This document shows positions 52,239 through 61,763 of a stretch of 64,000 nucleotides of DNA, piece after piece (the stretch's first letter is position 1; each line of letters begins with the position of its first letter). Position numbers and translations under genes: made by a program. Under the pieces are notes generated by a model. It was not told where the DNA came from. It did no database searches and was given only the letters and a program-made list of their open reading frames with translations. The stretch comes from an uncultured Eisenbergiella sp. (lineage in GTDB: Bacteria > Bacillota > Clostridia > Lachnospirales > Lachnospiraceae), in NCBI GenBank assembly GCA_947630215.1, contig CANRGX010000006.1:30407-94406 (forward strand). Reading direction: 5' to 3'.

Positions 52239-55200
52239 ATGCGAGAAGACTGTACGCAGCAGATTGCCGGAGAAGCAAAAAAGCAGTCCCTGTTGGATCC
52301 GAAAGGATGCGCAGGCGTACTGGATATTGTTCGGCTTTTTTTTGCCATATGTGTGGTCGCCATTCATACCCATGCGCCAGACGGTCTGCCCCAGGCGCCG
52401 GCCTTCTGGATCACCCAGGGCATTTTGCGGCTGGCGGTGCCGTTCTTTTTTGTCACGTCCGGGTTTTTCCTGGGAAGAAAAATAGACGGACAGGGGCAGG
52501 ATGTGCTGGCGGTGCTTTCCCGGTATACCCGCCGGCTTCTGATTCTCCTTCTTCTGGCGGGCGGGGCGAATGGGGTGCTGGAACTGTTCACCCAGCGGCT
52601 GGTGTATCATAAAGGCCTGCGGTACCTGGCGGGCGATTTTATCCGGCATGTCCTGTTTTATCCCTATGGAGCCATGTGGTTTGTGCAGGCGTGCATCGTT
52701 GGGGCGTGGATGTTGTATCCGTTTTTAAAAAGAAAGAAAAACGGCCTTGCCCTGCTTGCCGGAGGCGTGCTCTACAGCTGGGCCCTGTTGTGCAATACGT
52801 ATTATTTTCTCGCCCAGAAAGCGGGATGGGACAGCGCGGCAGATTCCTTCCTGGATTGGTTTCTTTCGGCAAGAAACGGTGTGTTTGTGGGCTTCTTTTT
52901 CCTTTCTCTGGGAATCGGGACATGGAAATGGTACCGTGCAGGACGCGGTAGAAATGCACGATACAAATTTCTGGCCTGTGCCGCGGCCCTGTATGCGGCA
53001 GAAATTTATCTGACGCAAGGCTGCGCCTATCGGGACGACCGGGCGCTGTACCTGGCGCATATCCTGTTGGTGCCTGCGCTGATTCTCTGTCTGGCGGACA
53101 GCAGGCTGCCGATTCCGGCCCGTCTCGCCTGCAGGTTCCGAAGGGCCAGCGCGTGGCTGTATGTTTCCCATCGCTTTCTTTATGGGCTGGGAGGACTGAT
53201 TTGTTTGTCGGTCTATCGGACGCAATGGCGGGGAGCAGGCGCCTTTACGGCGGTGCTGGCGGCGGGTGCGTTGGGCTTTTTGGTGCTGGAAGGCTGGCGC
53301 AGGACCCGCAAGAGGGCACGGGCCGCGCTCTCTTTATTTGCGGCTGTCGGGATGCCGGTTCTGATTTGTTTTTTCTTATTCCTGGAGTTTCGGGATCACA
53401 AAATCTGGGAATTTTCCGCCTACGGGGTCGGTACGGATTTGGCAGGGACGGCCTGCACCGGCAGTTTCGATCAGGGAGAGGTGGTTCTGGAAAATACCGG
53501 AAGCGGCAAACTGGTGCCTTACGGAGCGGACGGTCTGAGCTTTTATTATACGAAGCTGGACGCCGGGCGGGACAATTTTGTGTTGTCCGCGCTGGTGACT
53601 GTAGATTCCTGGACGTTGACCAACGGGGAGGACGACGGCTTCGGCCTGATGGTCAGCGATGCCGTGGGCAGACATGGGGACAATACGGATTTCTGGAACA
53701 ACGGGTATCAGGCGGTGGTCACAAAAGTGGAATACCGATGGAATCCCGAAACAAAGAAAGCGTCCAATGTGGGGGATCCTGTGATCATGCGTCTGGGGAT
53801 TGGGGCACGGGAAAAAAGCGGTTCCACAGAGCCGTATCCGGAGGATACGCAGAAAGCGGCGCATACGCAGAAGGTCACAACCTGTACCCTGGAGGAATCC
53901 CAGGGACGAAAGGGCCCGGGCACGTATAACCTAATCGGAAACGGCACGCCCATTGCCGGATCCGGAGGAGAACAACATCTGCCGGCAGGAACGGTGGGAG
54001 AGGAAGAACGGCTCACATCGGTCAGGCTCGAGATATGCAGGGATAACACCGGGTACCGGGTCCGTTATCTGGAAGAAGACGGGACCGTGCATGAAAAGCT
54101 GTTTTACGATCTTGCGGGAGAGAAGCTGACCGCAATCGATCCGGAACATATTTATGTGGGATTTTTTGTGACAAGGCAGGCGAAGGTTTCCTTTCGGGAG
54201 ATGAAGCTGACGGTAACGGACAGAAAGACGGATCCGGCGGCGGAGAAAATCCTGCCCGAAGTGCTGGAACCGGATTACCAGGTGATCAGTTCCCATACGT
54301 CGAACACGGCGGACTATGAACTGATCTTTGAGACAAACTGGGACGGCGCGCTGTCCGTAAGAGAGGAAAACGGCGCCTGGCTTGTGACTGACAGGGCCCT
54401 GAAAGCCGGGGAGCAGTTTTCCCTTTCCTGTCGGCTTAAGGAGGGAGAAAACCGCTATGAGATTGTCTTCCGCCCAACCCCCGGGGAAGCGGCCGGGCGT
54501 GTCCTGTCTGACGTTTCCCGGACGGTCTTCTGGCATACGGTCTTATGGAAAAAGATCGGGGACCGGAAGGGCGATATTTACACTTCTCCGGATCCCCAGG
54601 GGCCGGGAACCGGGACGAAGGACAGCCCGATCAGCCTGACGGAGGCGATACAGTACGCCGCGCCCGGCCAGAGGATCCTTTTGACGCAGGGAGAATATCT
54701 GCTGTCGGAACCGCTTACCATAGAACGGGGGCATGACGGGACGCTGTCTGCGCCTGTCCGTCTGATGTCCGATCCGACAAATACGCAAAGACCGATCCTG
54801 AATTTCCAGGGGAAATGCAAAGGACTGACGCTGTCTGCCGATCACTGGGTTTTGGAAGGCTTTGCCTGCACCGGATCCGCCGCAAACGAATATGGGATCC
54901 ATCTGACCGGAAGCCATAACCGGCTGGAGGATCTGCAGCTTTATCGAAACGGCAACACCGGCTTGCATATCAGCAGTTTATCCCTCTGGGATGAGAAGGC
55001 ACAGTGGCCGTCAGACAACCTGATCCGAAACTGTGCGTCCTATGGCAACTGTGACGATGCCTATGCGGACGCGGACGGATTTGCCTGCCAGTTTACGGCG
55101 GGCCCCGGCAATGTGTTCGACGGATGCTGCGCCCACCACAACGCGGATGACGGCTGGGATCTTTATGCGAAGGTATGGCTGGATGTGCTGGGGCCGGTCA

Positions 55201-55649
55201 CGCTGCGAAACTGTACCGCCTATTGCAACGGGTATCTGGAGGATGGCAGACCGGCCGGAAACGGAAACGGGTTCAAGCTGGGCGGCGACGGTATGCCGGG
55301 AGGGCACCGGCTGGAAAACTGTCTTTCCTATGAAAACAGGAGGGACGGTTTTACCTCCAACTGCTGCCCGGATGTCACGCTGATTGACTGCACGGCAGTG
55401 GATAACGGAGACCGCAACCTCCGCCTGTATACAAATAACGGAAAAAACACCTCCTATCTGGTGCGGGGCTTCTGTTCCTGGCGGACGGGGGAAAAGACCG
55501 GAAATTCTGACGTTCTGCAAGGATACGGGACACAGAAAGCGGAGGATTTGTATCGGGAAGATAACTATTATTGGGATGCCACGCGACAGGCGGCGATCAA
55601 CAGCAAAGGGGAAGGGAAGGGATCGATTCCTTTTTTGCTGGGGGACTAG
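52239..55649 (+). CDS. Membrane acyltransferase fused to an extracellular PL9-like beta-helix lyase
   Basis: A 1136-residue two-enzyme protein. Residues ~25-360 are an acyltransferase-3 (OafA-type) membrane domain (LDIVRLFFAICVVAIHTHAP, then RLAVPFFFVTSGFFLGRKI). One more helix (~367-385) leads outside. Residues ~390-690 form a lectin/laminarinase-like beta region and ~690-775 an Ig-like region. Residues ~780-1136 are a right-handed beta-helix of polysaccharide lyase family 9 type. The PL9 calcium and catalytic residues align: D946, D970, D971, D974 (in ADDGWDLY) and K1013 (in GNGNGFKLGG), with spacings like the D209/D233/D234/D237/K273 set I recall for Pel9A. ATG 52239 follows AAAGGAAACGA. 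It probably O-acylates and cleaves, or epimerises, an acidic surface glycan. It is the last gene of the cluster. Confidence 0.88.
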   Translation: MREDCTQQIAGEAKKQSLLDPKGCAGVLDIVRLFFAICVVAIHTHAPDGLPQAPAFWITQGILRLAVPFFFVTSGFFLGRKIDGQGQDVLAVLSRYTRRLLILLLLAGGANGVLELFTQRLVYHKGLRYLAGDFIRHVLFYPYGAMWFVQACIVGAWMLYPFLKRKKNGLALLAGGVLYSWALLCNTYYFLAQKAGWDSAADSFLDWFLSARNGVFVGFFFLSLGIGTWKWYRAGRGRNARYKFLACAAALYAAEIYLTQGCAYRDDRALYLAHILLVPALILCLADSRLPIPARLACRFRRASAWLYVSHRFLYGLGGLICLSVYRTQWRGAGAFTAVLAAGALGFLVLEGWRRTRKRARAALSLFAAVGMPVLICFFLFLEFRDHKIWEFSAYGVGTDLAGTACTGSFDQGEVVLENTGSGKLVPYGADGLSFYYTKLDAGRDNFVLSALVTVDSWTLTNGEDDGFGLMVSDAVGRHGDNTDFWNNGYQAVVTKVEYRWNPETKKASNVGDPVIMRLGIGAREKSGSTEPYPEDTQKAAHTQKVTTCTLEESQGRKGPGTYNLIGNGTPIAGSGGEQHLPAGTVGEEERLTSVRLEICRDNTGYRVRYLEEDGTVHEKLFYDLAGEKLTAIDPEHIYVGFFVTRQAKVSFREMKLTVTDRKTDPAAEKILPEVLEPDYQVISSHTSNTADYELIFETNWDGALSVREENGAWLVTDRALKAGEQFSLSCRLKEGENRYEIVFRPTPGEAAGRVLSDVSRTVFWHTVLWKKIGDRKGDIYTSPDPQGPGTGTKDSPISLTEAIQYAAPGQRILLTQGEYLLSEPLTIERGHDGTLSAPVRLMSDPTNTQRPILNFQGKCKGLTLSADHWVLEGFACTGSAANEYGIHLTGSHNRLEDLQLYRNGNTGLHISSLSLWDEKAQWPSDNLIRNCASYGNCDDAYADADGFACQFTAGPGNVFDGCCAHHNADDGWDLYAKVWLDVLGPVTLRNCTAYCNGYLEDGRPAGNGNGFKLGGDGMPGGHRLENCLSYENRRDGFTSNCCPDVTLIDCTAVDNGDRNLRLYTNNGKNTSYLVRGFCSWRTGEKTGNSDVLQGYGTQKAEDLYREDNYYWDATRQAAINSKGEGKGSIPFLLGD

Positions 55650-55670
55650 AACGTCGGTTTTGAAAAAGGG

Positions 55671-55699
55671 TTGACATAAAATGGGATTTTCGTTATAAT
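55671..55699 (+). promoter_or_regulatory. Sigma-A promoter of nrdR
   Basis: Perfect TTGACA (55671-55676) and TATAAT (55694-55699) are 17 bp apart. nrdR starts 39 bases downstream behind AGAGGGGGAAG. Confidence 0.9.
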
Positions 55700-55738
55700 G
55701 TATAAAATTATACGTTGTCTTAGAGGGGGAAGCCAAAT

Positions 55739-56197
55739 ATGAAATGCCCATTTTGTGGTCATGAAAATACGAGAGTCATTGATTCCAGGCCTTCGGACGA
55801 AAATAATTCCATCCGCAGGCGCCGGGTCTGCGACGAGTGCCAGAAACGGTTTACTACCTATGAAAAGGTGGAGACGATTCCGCTGATTGTCATTAAAAAG
55901 GACAGCAAGCGGGAGTCCTACGACCGCTCCAAGCTGGAGGCCGGCGTGCTGCGCGCCTGTTATAAGCGCCCGGTCAGCGCCGATGCGATCAATCAGCTGG
56001 TGGATCAGGTGGAAACGGAGCTCTTTTCCAAAGAGGAACGGGAGATTCCCAGCTCCGTCATCGGGGAGTTGGTGATGGATAAGCTCAAGGATCTGGAGGC
56101 GGTGGCCTATGTGCGGTTCGCTTCCGTGTACCGGCAGTTTAAGGATATCGACACCTTCATGGAGGAGTTAAAGAAGGTTATCGAGAAGGAAAACTAA
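55739..56197 (+). CDS. nrdR: Transcriptional repressor NrdR
   Basis: A 152-residue regulator of ribonucleotide reductase genes. The zinc ribbon is CPFCGHENTRVIDSRPS and CDECQKRFTTYEKVE. The ATP-cone domain senses ATP/dATP (IVIKKDSKRESYDRSKLEAG). It is transcribed alone from a strong promoter and ends before a hairpin. Its targets (nrd genes) are not in the window. Confidence 0.96.
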   Translation: MKCPFCGHENTRVIDSRPSDENNSIRRRRVCDECQKRFTTYEKVETIPLIVIKKDSKRESYDRSKLEAGVLRACYKRPVSADAINQLVDQVETELFSKEEREIPSSVIGELVMDKLKDLEAVAYVRFASVYRQFKDIDTFMEELKKVIEKEN

Positions 56198-56238
56198 AGG
56201 AAAGGTCTTGCTTTTTCCCATGAAGTTGTATAAAATGA

Positions 56239-56272
56239 ACAGGTCAGGGCATAGAGTGTCCTGACCTGTTTT
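56239..56272 (+). terminator. Terminator after nrdR
   Basis: ACAGGTCAGG (56239-56248) pairs perfectly with CCTGACCTGT (56260-56269), followed by a short T run. Confidence 0.8.
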
Positions 56273-56379
56273 AGGACGGATCGCAGGGCGTGAAGTCCGG
56301 CGTTTGGTATGCGGACCCTTTGGCCGCAATACGCAAAACGCAGACAACTGAATAAAGGAAAGGAAAAGGAGAAAGACAC

Positions 56380-57897
56380 ATGAAAGCAAAAGCAGCAAAA
56401 AGGGTTCTTTTGGCTTTGGTGTGCACAGCACTGACTATTGCACTGGGCGCGTGCGCAGGCGATAAGGCGAGTGAGAACACATCCCGGATCACCATCGGCA
56501 TTCCGCAGGATATCGAGGACAGTCTCGATCCCCATAAAGCGGTGGCCGCAGGAACGAAAGAAATTTTGTTCAACCTGTTTGAAGGGCTTGTGAAACCTGA
56601 CAGCGACGGGAATTTAGTCGATGCTTTGGCGCAGAGCCATACGATGTCGGAGGACGGAAAAGTCTATACGTTTTCGCTCCGCAGCGGGGTCAAGTTTCAT
56701 GACGGCAGTCTGGTGACGGCAGAGGATGTGAAGTATTCCCTGGACAGGTGTGCCGATACCAGCAGCGGAGCTTCCCTGGTACCGGCTTTTTCTGCGGTTG
56801 AGTCCGTGGACATTCTGGACGAAAGCACGGTGCAGGTCACCCTGAAAGAGCCGGATAAGGATTTCCTGGCCTATATGGATGCCGCGATCATTCCCGCCGC
56901 CAACAAGACGCCGGAGACGAATCCCATCGGAACGGGCCCGTACCGGTTTGTATCCCGTTCTCCCCAGGAAAATTTCATTCTGGAAAAATTTGACGATTAC
57001 TGGGGCACCCCGGCCCATATTGACAGGGTCGAATTAAAGATCATTGCCAACGCGGATTCCATTGTCACCAGCTTAAACGGCGGTTCCATCGATATGTTCG
57101 CCCGGGTTTCCCAGGCCATGACGGAGCAGCTTTCCGATGACTTTGAGGTGCTGGAGGGCACCATGAACCTGGTGCAGGCGATGTATCTGAACAATCAGGT
57201 AGAGCCCTTTGACGATGTGCGGGTGCGGCAGGCGCTCTGCTATGCGGTGGATCCGAAGGAAATCATGGACATCATTTCCGACGGAAAAGGGACGCAGCTG
57301 GGAAGCAGTATGTTCCCGGCGTTTGGGAAATATTACCTGGAGGAATTAAACGATCTGTATCCGACCGATTATGATAAGGCCAAGGAGCTTCTGACGCAGG
57401 CCGGGTACCCCGACGGTTTTTCCTTTACGTTGACCGTGCCTTCCAATTATCAGCAGCATATCGACACGGCGCAGGTCATCGCAGAGCAGTTAAAACGGAT
57501 TGGCGTGGATGCCAAAATACAGCTGGTGGAATGGGAAAGCTGGGTGTCCGACGTCTATGCGGGCCGCAATTTCGAGGCCACCGTGGTGGGGCTTGACGCT
57601 TCCAGCCTGACGGCGCCGGCGCTGTTGGATCGGTTCCATTCTGCGGCGGGGAAAAATTTCATCAATTTTTCCAGCGAAGCCTACGATGAAGCCTACGCGA
57701 ACGCGCAGGCAGCGGCGGACGACGCAGAAAAGACAGAGTATTATAAGGAATGTGAGAGAATCCTGGCCCAGGAGGCGGCCAATGTTTACATTCAGGATCT
57801 GCCCTGCTTTGTGGCGCTGAATAAGAAATACGCGGGATATGAGTTCTATCCGCTTTACGTGCAGGATCTGGCGAAGCTCTACCTCGTGGAGGAGTAA
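56380..57897 (+). CDS. ABC transporter substrate-binding lipoprotein (peptide/nickel family)
   Basis: A 505-residue family-5 solute-binding protein. The lipoprotein signal has lipobox IALGAC. The SBP_bac_5 pattern includes LFNLFEGLVKPDSDGNLVDA, GVKFHDGSLVTAEDVKYSL and NPIGTGPYRFVS. It captures peptides or similar ligands outside the membrane. It is the first gene of a four-gene transporter operon, with a 182-base leader after nrdR. The ligand cannot be told from sequence. Confidence 0.92.
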   Translation: MKAKAAKRVLLALVCTALTIALGACAGDKASENTSRITIGIPQDIEDSLDPHKAVAAGTKEILFNLFEGLVKPDSDGNLVDALAQSHTMSEDGKVYTFSLRSGVKFHDGSLVTAEDVKYSLDRCADTSSGASLVPAFSAVESVDILDESTVQVTLKEPDKDFLAYMDAAIIPAANKTPETNPIGTGPYRFVSRSPQENFILEKFDDYWGTPAHIDRVELKIIANADSIVTSLNGGSIDMFARVSQAMTEQLSDDFEVLEGTMNLVQAMYLNNQVEPFDDVRVRQALCYAVDPKEIMDIISDGKGTQLGSSMFPAFGKYYLEELNDLYPTDYDKAKELLTQAGYPDGFSFTLTVPSNYQQHIDTAQVIAEQLKRIGVDAKIQLVEWESWVSDVYAGRNFEATVVGLDASSLTAPALLDRFHSAAGKNFINFSSEAYDEAYANAQAAADDAEKTEYYKECERILAQEAANVYIQDLPCFVALNKKYAGYEFYPLYVQDLAKLYLVEE

Positions 57898-57903
57898 AAC
57901 GGG

Positions 57904-58845
57904 ATGAAGTATTTTGCGAAGAAGCTGGCAGGTTTTATAGCGACGCTTCTGGCGGTGTCCTTTCTGGTGTTTCTGGCCTTTGCCGTGATACCGGGGGATC
58001 CCGCCACCGCAATGCTGGGCACGCAGGCCACGCCGGAGCGGGTGGAAGCGCTGCGGGAAGAAATGGGACTGTCCGATCCGCTGGCCGTGCGCTATGTGCG
58101 CTGGGCGGCCGATTTTGTGCGGGGGGATTTTGGCACTTCCTACAGCTATCATATTCCTGTGACGCAGATGATTGGGGATAAGCTGCCGGTGACGCTGACA
58201 CTGACGGTGCTCTCCTTTCTTTTGATTGTCTGCATCTCGCTTCCGCTGGGCATTACCTGTGCCCGCCGCTGCGGCGGTATGCTGGATCACGTGATTGTGG
58301 TGGCAAACCAGATTGTGATGGCGGTGCCCGGCTTTTTCTCCGGTATTTTGCTCACCCTGGTCTTCGGCCTTATACTGCATTGGTTTACCCCGGGAGGCTA
58401 TGTGTCCTACCGCACGGACTGGTGGAGATTTCTGGGCTATCTGTTCTTCCCGTCCCTGGCCATTGCGCTGCCCAAAATCGCCATGACGACAAAGCTGCTC
58501 CGCACATCGGTGCTCGCGGAGACGAAACTGGATTATGTGCGCACCGCATACAGCCGGGGAAATGGGACAAAAGCGGTTCTTTACCGCCATGTGCTCAAAA
58601 ACGCGCTGATTCCGGTGATGACGTTTCTGGGAATGGCGCTGACGGATATGGTCGCAGGCAGCATCATTGTGGAACAGGTGTTCAATATACCCGGTCTGGG
58701 CCGGATTCTGCTGACCTCTATCTCGAACCGGGACTATCCTGTGGTGCAGGCCATCATCGTTTGCATCGCCTTTCTCGTCATTTCCATCAATTTTCTGGTG
58801 GATCTGCTTTACAAGCTGGTGGATCCGAGGATCACAATTGAGTGA
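57904..58845 (+). CDS. ABC transporter permease, DppB type
   Basis: A 313-residue permease with six membrane helices and the EAA-type loop TSVLAETKLDYVRTAYSRGN. N-terminal features (YFAKKLAGFIATLLAVSFLV, IPGDPATAMLG) are typical of DppB/OppB/NikB. It forms the channel with the next gene product and starts 6 bases after the binding-protein gene. Confidence 0.93.
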   Translation: MKYFAKKLAGFIATLLAVSFLVFLAFAVIPGDPATAMLGTQATPERVEALREEMGLSDPLAVRYVRWAADFVRGDFGTSYSYHIPVTQMIGDKLPVTLTLTVLSFLLIVCISLPLGITCARRCGGMLDHVIVVANQIVMAVPGFFSGILLTLVFGLILHWFTPGGYVSYRTDWWRFLGYLFFPSLAIALPKIAMTTKLLRTSVLAETKLDYVRTAYSRGNGTKAVLYRHVLKNALIPVMTFLGMALTDMVAGSIIVEQVFNIPGLGRILLTSISNRDYPVVQAIIVCIAFLVISINFLVDLLYKLVDPRITIE

Positions 58846-58854
58846 GAGAAATCC

Positions 58855-59646
58855 ATGAAAAGGAAACGGAGTAAAAATTTCATGATGGGAGCGATCCTGA
58901 CCGGTGTCATGCTGCTTTTTGTGCTGGTGGGCTTTTTTTGGACGCCCTACGATCCGGAAGCGATGGACAGGAGCGTAAAACTGGCGGGCGTTTCCCTTTC
59001 GCATCCCATGGGCTGCGACAACTTCGGACGGGATATTTTAAGCCGTGTGCTGAAGGGAAGCGGGACGACGCTGCTGGTTGCAGTGGGGACCGTGTCCATC
59101 GGTACGGCCTGCGGGATTCTTCTGGGCGCCTTTACCGGATATTTCGGCGGACTGGTGGATGAGATCTTCATGCGCATCAACGATGCGCTGTTCGCGTTTC
59201 CCAGCATTTTGCTGGGGCTGGTTTTTATCAGCCTGCTGGGCAGCGGGAAGTACAATGTCATCATAGCGCTGGGCATTGCGTTTATCCCCAGCTTTGCCCG
59301 TATCGTGCGCAGCGAGTTCATCCGCTGTAAAAACATGGATTATGTCAGAAGCGCCAGACTGGCCGGGGCAGGAGATCTGCGGATCATGTTTGTCCACATT
59401 CTGCCCAATATCATGACGGTGCTTTCTTCTTCTATTATGATAGGATTTAACAATGCCGTGCTGGCGGAGGCCGGCATGAGTTATCTGGGCATCGGGGTGC
59501 AGCCGCCGGACGCAAGCCTGGGGCGCATGCTTTCCGAGGCCCAGACCTATCTGTTTTCCGCCCCCGGCTACGCGATTTTCCCGGGAGTTGTCCTGATCCT
59601 GATGGTGCTGGGGTTTTCCCTGCTTTCGGAAGGACTGAAGGAATGA
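58855..59646 (+). CDS. ABC transporter permease, DppC type
   Basis: A 263-residue permease with HPMGCDNFGRDILSRVLKG, the EAA loop RSEFIRCKNMDYVRSARLAG, and GIGVQPPDASLGRML, as in DppC/OppC/NikC. It starts 9 bases after its partner and is slightly short for the family at the N-terminus. Confidence 0.93.
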   Translation: MKRKRSKNFMMGAILTGVMLLFVLVGFFWTPYDPEAMDRSVKLAGVSLSHPMGCDNFGRDILSRVLKGSGTTLLVAVGTVSIGTACGILLGAFTGYFGGLVDEIFMRINDALFAFPSILLGLVFISLLGSGKYNVIIALGIAFIPSFARIVRSEFIRCKNMDYVRSARLAGAGDLRIMFVHILPNIMTVLSSSIMIGFNNAVLAEAGMSYLGIGVQPPDASLGRMLSEAQTYLFSAPGYAIFPGVVLILMVLGFSLLSEGLKE

Positions 59647-59674
59647 GGCGCGCCGCAGCCGGAAAGGAGATCCT

Positions 59675-61270
59675 ATGCTGGACGTGATCGATCTGAATCT
59701 GGAATTTCACGATCATCTTGTGCCGGAAACGGTCGTCTATGACTTTGACCTGCATATGGAACCCGGCGAGATCGTGGGGCTGGTGGGAGAATCTGGCTCC
59801 GGAAAATCCATGACGGCGCTGGCCATTGCGGGCCTTCTGTCCCGGCACGATATGCAGAAGCGGGGACAGATCCTCTTTGAGGGAAAGGATCTGCTGCACT
59901 GCAGGCGAAGTGAACTGCGTGAGCTCCAGGGCGACGATATCGCCATCATTTTCCAGGAACCCATGACCTCCCTGAATCCGGTCTACCGCGTCGGCCCCCA
60001 GGTGGAGGAGGCGCTGCGGATCCACCGGCCCGAACTGTCCGCAGAGGAGATTCGGCAGCGGGCGATGGAGATGTTAAAGGAAGTGGATCTGGAGGATGCA
60101 CAGCGGGTGTACGACTCTTATCCGCATCAGCTTTCCGGAGGCATGCGCCAGCGGGTGATGATTGCGGCCGCCATGATCTGTGACCCGAAACTGTTGATTG
60201 CGGATGAACCGACCACGGCGCTGGACGTGACCGTGCAGGCGCAGATTGTAAAGCTGCTGCGGCGGATCAACCGGGAAAAGAAGACGGCGATCCTGTTCAT
60301 TTCCCACGATTTGAGCCTGATCCGTCAGCTTTGTAAACGGGTGGTGGTCATGCAGGGCGGCAACATCGTAGAGAGCGGTACGATAGAGGAAATCTACGAA
60401 CACCCCCGCATGGCGTATACGAAAAAGCTGATCGCCGCCATCCCCGGATATGAAAAAAAGTATGACAGCGGGGAGCCAAACCTTCGCCAAAACGAGATCC
60501 TGCGGGTAGAGGATGTGCGGATCCGTTTTGCGCTGGAACGGCATTCCCTTTTGGAAAAGAGAAAATACAAAGAGGTGTTAAAGGGCGTTTCCCTGACCGT
60601 CCGCGAAGGAGAGGTCCTGGGACTGGTGGGGGAATCGGGCTGTGGAAAGTCCACGCTGGCAAAGGTGATTCTGGGTCTGGAAAAACCGGACGAAGGAAGC
60701 GTGTTCCACCAGAGCCAGCGGCCGCAGATGGTGTTCCAGGACCCGTACGGCTCTCTCAATCCTGCCAGAAAGGTGGGATGGATCCTGGAAGAACCGCTTC
60801 GCATCCGCGGCGGGATGACCGGACAGGAGAAAAAACAACGCGTGCGTTTTATGCTGGAGAAGGTGGGGCTGGAGGAAAAGATTGCGGAACGGTATCCCCG
60901 GCAGCTATCCGGCGGACAAAGACAGCGGGTGTGTCTTGCCGCAGCGCTGATGCTGGGCCCTCGGCTGTTAGTGGCGGACGAGGCGGTTTCCGCGCTGGAT
61001 GTGACCATCCAGGGACAAATTCTGGAGCTGTTGTTTTCTCTCAAGAAGGAAATGGGACTGGCGATTTTGTTTATTTCCCACGATATGAGAGTGGTCTATC
61101 AGGTCAGTGACCGGGTATTGGTCATGAAGGACGGACTGATTGTGGAAAGCGGCGATGTGGACGACGTCTACTTTGCCCCGAAGCATCCTTATACAAAGGA
61201 GCTGCTGGCTGCGGCCGCTTTACAGGAAGAAAAGGGCGGTGAACGGGATGCTGGAACGGTTTTATCCTGA
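59675..61270 (+). CDS. ABC transporter ATPase with two fused nucleotide-binding domains (DppD-DppF type)
   Basis: A 531-residue protein with two complete ABC domains. NBD1 (~1-260) has [28 protein letters not shown] and [16 protein letters not shown]2 (~270-520) has [28 protein letters not shown] and [13 protein letters not shown]. The first corresponds to DppD and the second to DppF. The fusion fixes one copy of each per transporter. It overlaps the yqeG-type gene by 23 bases. Confidence 0.94.
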   Translation: MLDVIDLNLEFHDHLVPETVVYDFDLHMEPGEIVGLVGESGSGKSMTALAIAGLLSRHDMQKRGQILFEGKDLLHCRRSELRELQGDDIAIIFQEPMTSLNPVYRVGPQVEEALRIHRPELSAEEIRQRAMEMLKEVDLEDAQRVYDSYPHQLSGGMRQRVMIAAAMICDPKLLIADEPTTALDVTVQAQIVKLLRRINREKKTAILFISHDLSLIRQLCKRVVVMQGGNIVESGTIEEIYEHPRMAYTKKLIAAIPGYEKKYDSGEPNLRQNEILRVEDVRIRFALERHSLLEKRKYKEVLKGVSLTVREGEVLGLVGESGCGKSTLAKVILGLEKPDEGSVFHQSQRPQMVFQDPYGSLNPARKVGWILEEPLRIRGGMTGQEKKQRVRFMLEKVGLEEKIAERYPRQLSGGQRQRVCLAAALMLGPRLLVADEAVSALDVTIQGQILELLFSLKKEMGLAILFISHDMRVVYQVSDRVLVMKDGLIVESGDVDDVYFAPKHPYTKELLAAAALQEEKGGERDAGTVLS

Positions 61271-61763
61271 CGAAACGGCCGATTCGGCCTATGAAATCGA
61301 CTATGAAGGGTATTACCGGCAGGGATACCGGGGGATCGTCTACGATGTGGACAATACGCTGGTGCCCCACGGAGCGCCGGCGGATGATCGGGCGAAGGCG
61401 CTGTTTGAAAGACTGCATGAAATCGGCTATGCAGCGCTTTTGCTTTCCAACAATAAGGAGCCCCGGGTCAGGAGCTTTTCTGAAGATGTGAAATACGCGG
61501 ACTACATTTTCAAGGCCGGAAAGCCATCGCCCGCCGGGTATCGCAGGGCGATGGAGCGGATGGGGACGAACGAGCGGACCACCCTTTTGGTAGGGGATCA
61601 GCTTTTTACCGATGTATGGGGAGCAAAAAACGCCAACATTCACAGCATTTTGGTTAAGCCCATTCACCCGAAGGAAGAAATTCAGATCGTTTTTAAGAGA
61701 CAACTGGAGAAAATTGTGCTATATTTTTATTGGAGAAAGCGGAGAAAGGAAGGGCTGTCATGA
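61248..61763 (+). CDS. YqeG family HAD IIIA-type phosphatase
   Basis: A 171-residue HAD phosphatase. Motif I is YDVDNTLVPHG, motif II the Ser/Asn in LLLSNNKEPRV, and motif III/IV is KAGKPSPAGYRRAM with LVGDQLFTDVWGAK. It is related to yeast Gep4 phosphatidylglycerophosphatase, so a PGP phosphatase role is possible but unproven. ATG 61248 lies in the end of the ATPase gene, and its stop overlaps aroE (ATGA). Confidence 0.9.
   Translation: MLERFYPDETADSAYEIDYEGYYRQGYRGIVYDVDNTLVPHGAPADDRAKALFERLHEIGYAALLLSNNKEPRVRSFSEDVKYADYIFKAGKPSPAGYRRAMERMGTNERTTLLVGDQLFTDVWGAKNANIHSILVKPIHPKEEIQIVFKRQLEKIVLYFYWRKRRKEGLS

Noticed and set aside
56208-56234. Possible promoter TTGCTT-TATAAA before the nrdR terminator
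   Set aside because: The spacer is only 15 bp and the -35 is weak; the following hairpin is best read as the nrdR terminator.
57490-59004. A 504-codon minus-strand open frame across the binding-protein and permease genes
   Set aside because: The translation is His/Gln/Arg-rich low complexity typical of antisense frames in GC-rich genes; the plus-strand proteins are clear family members.
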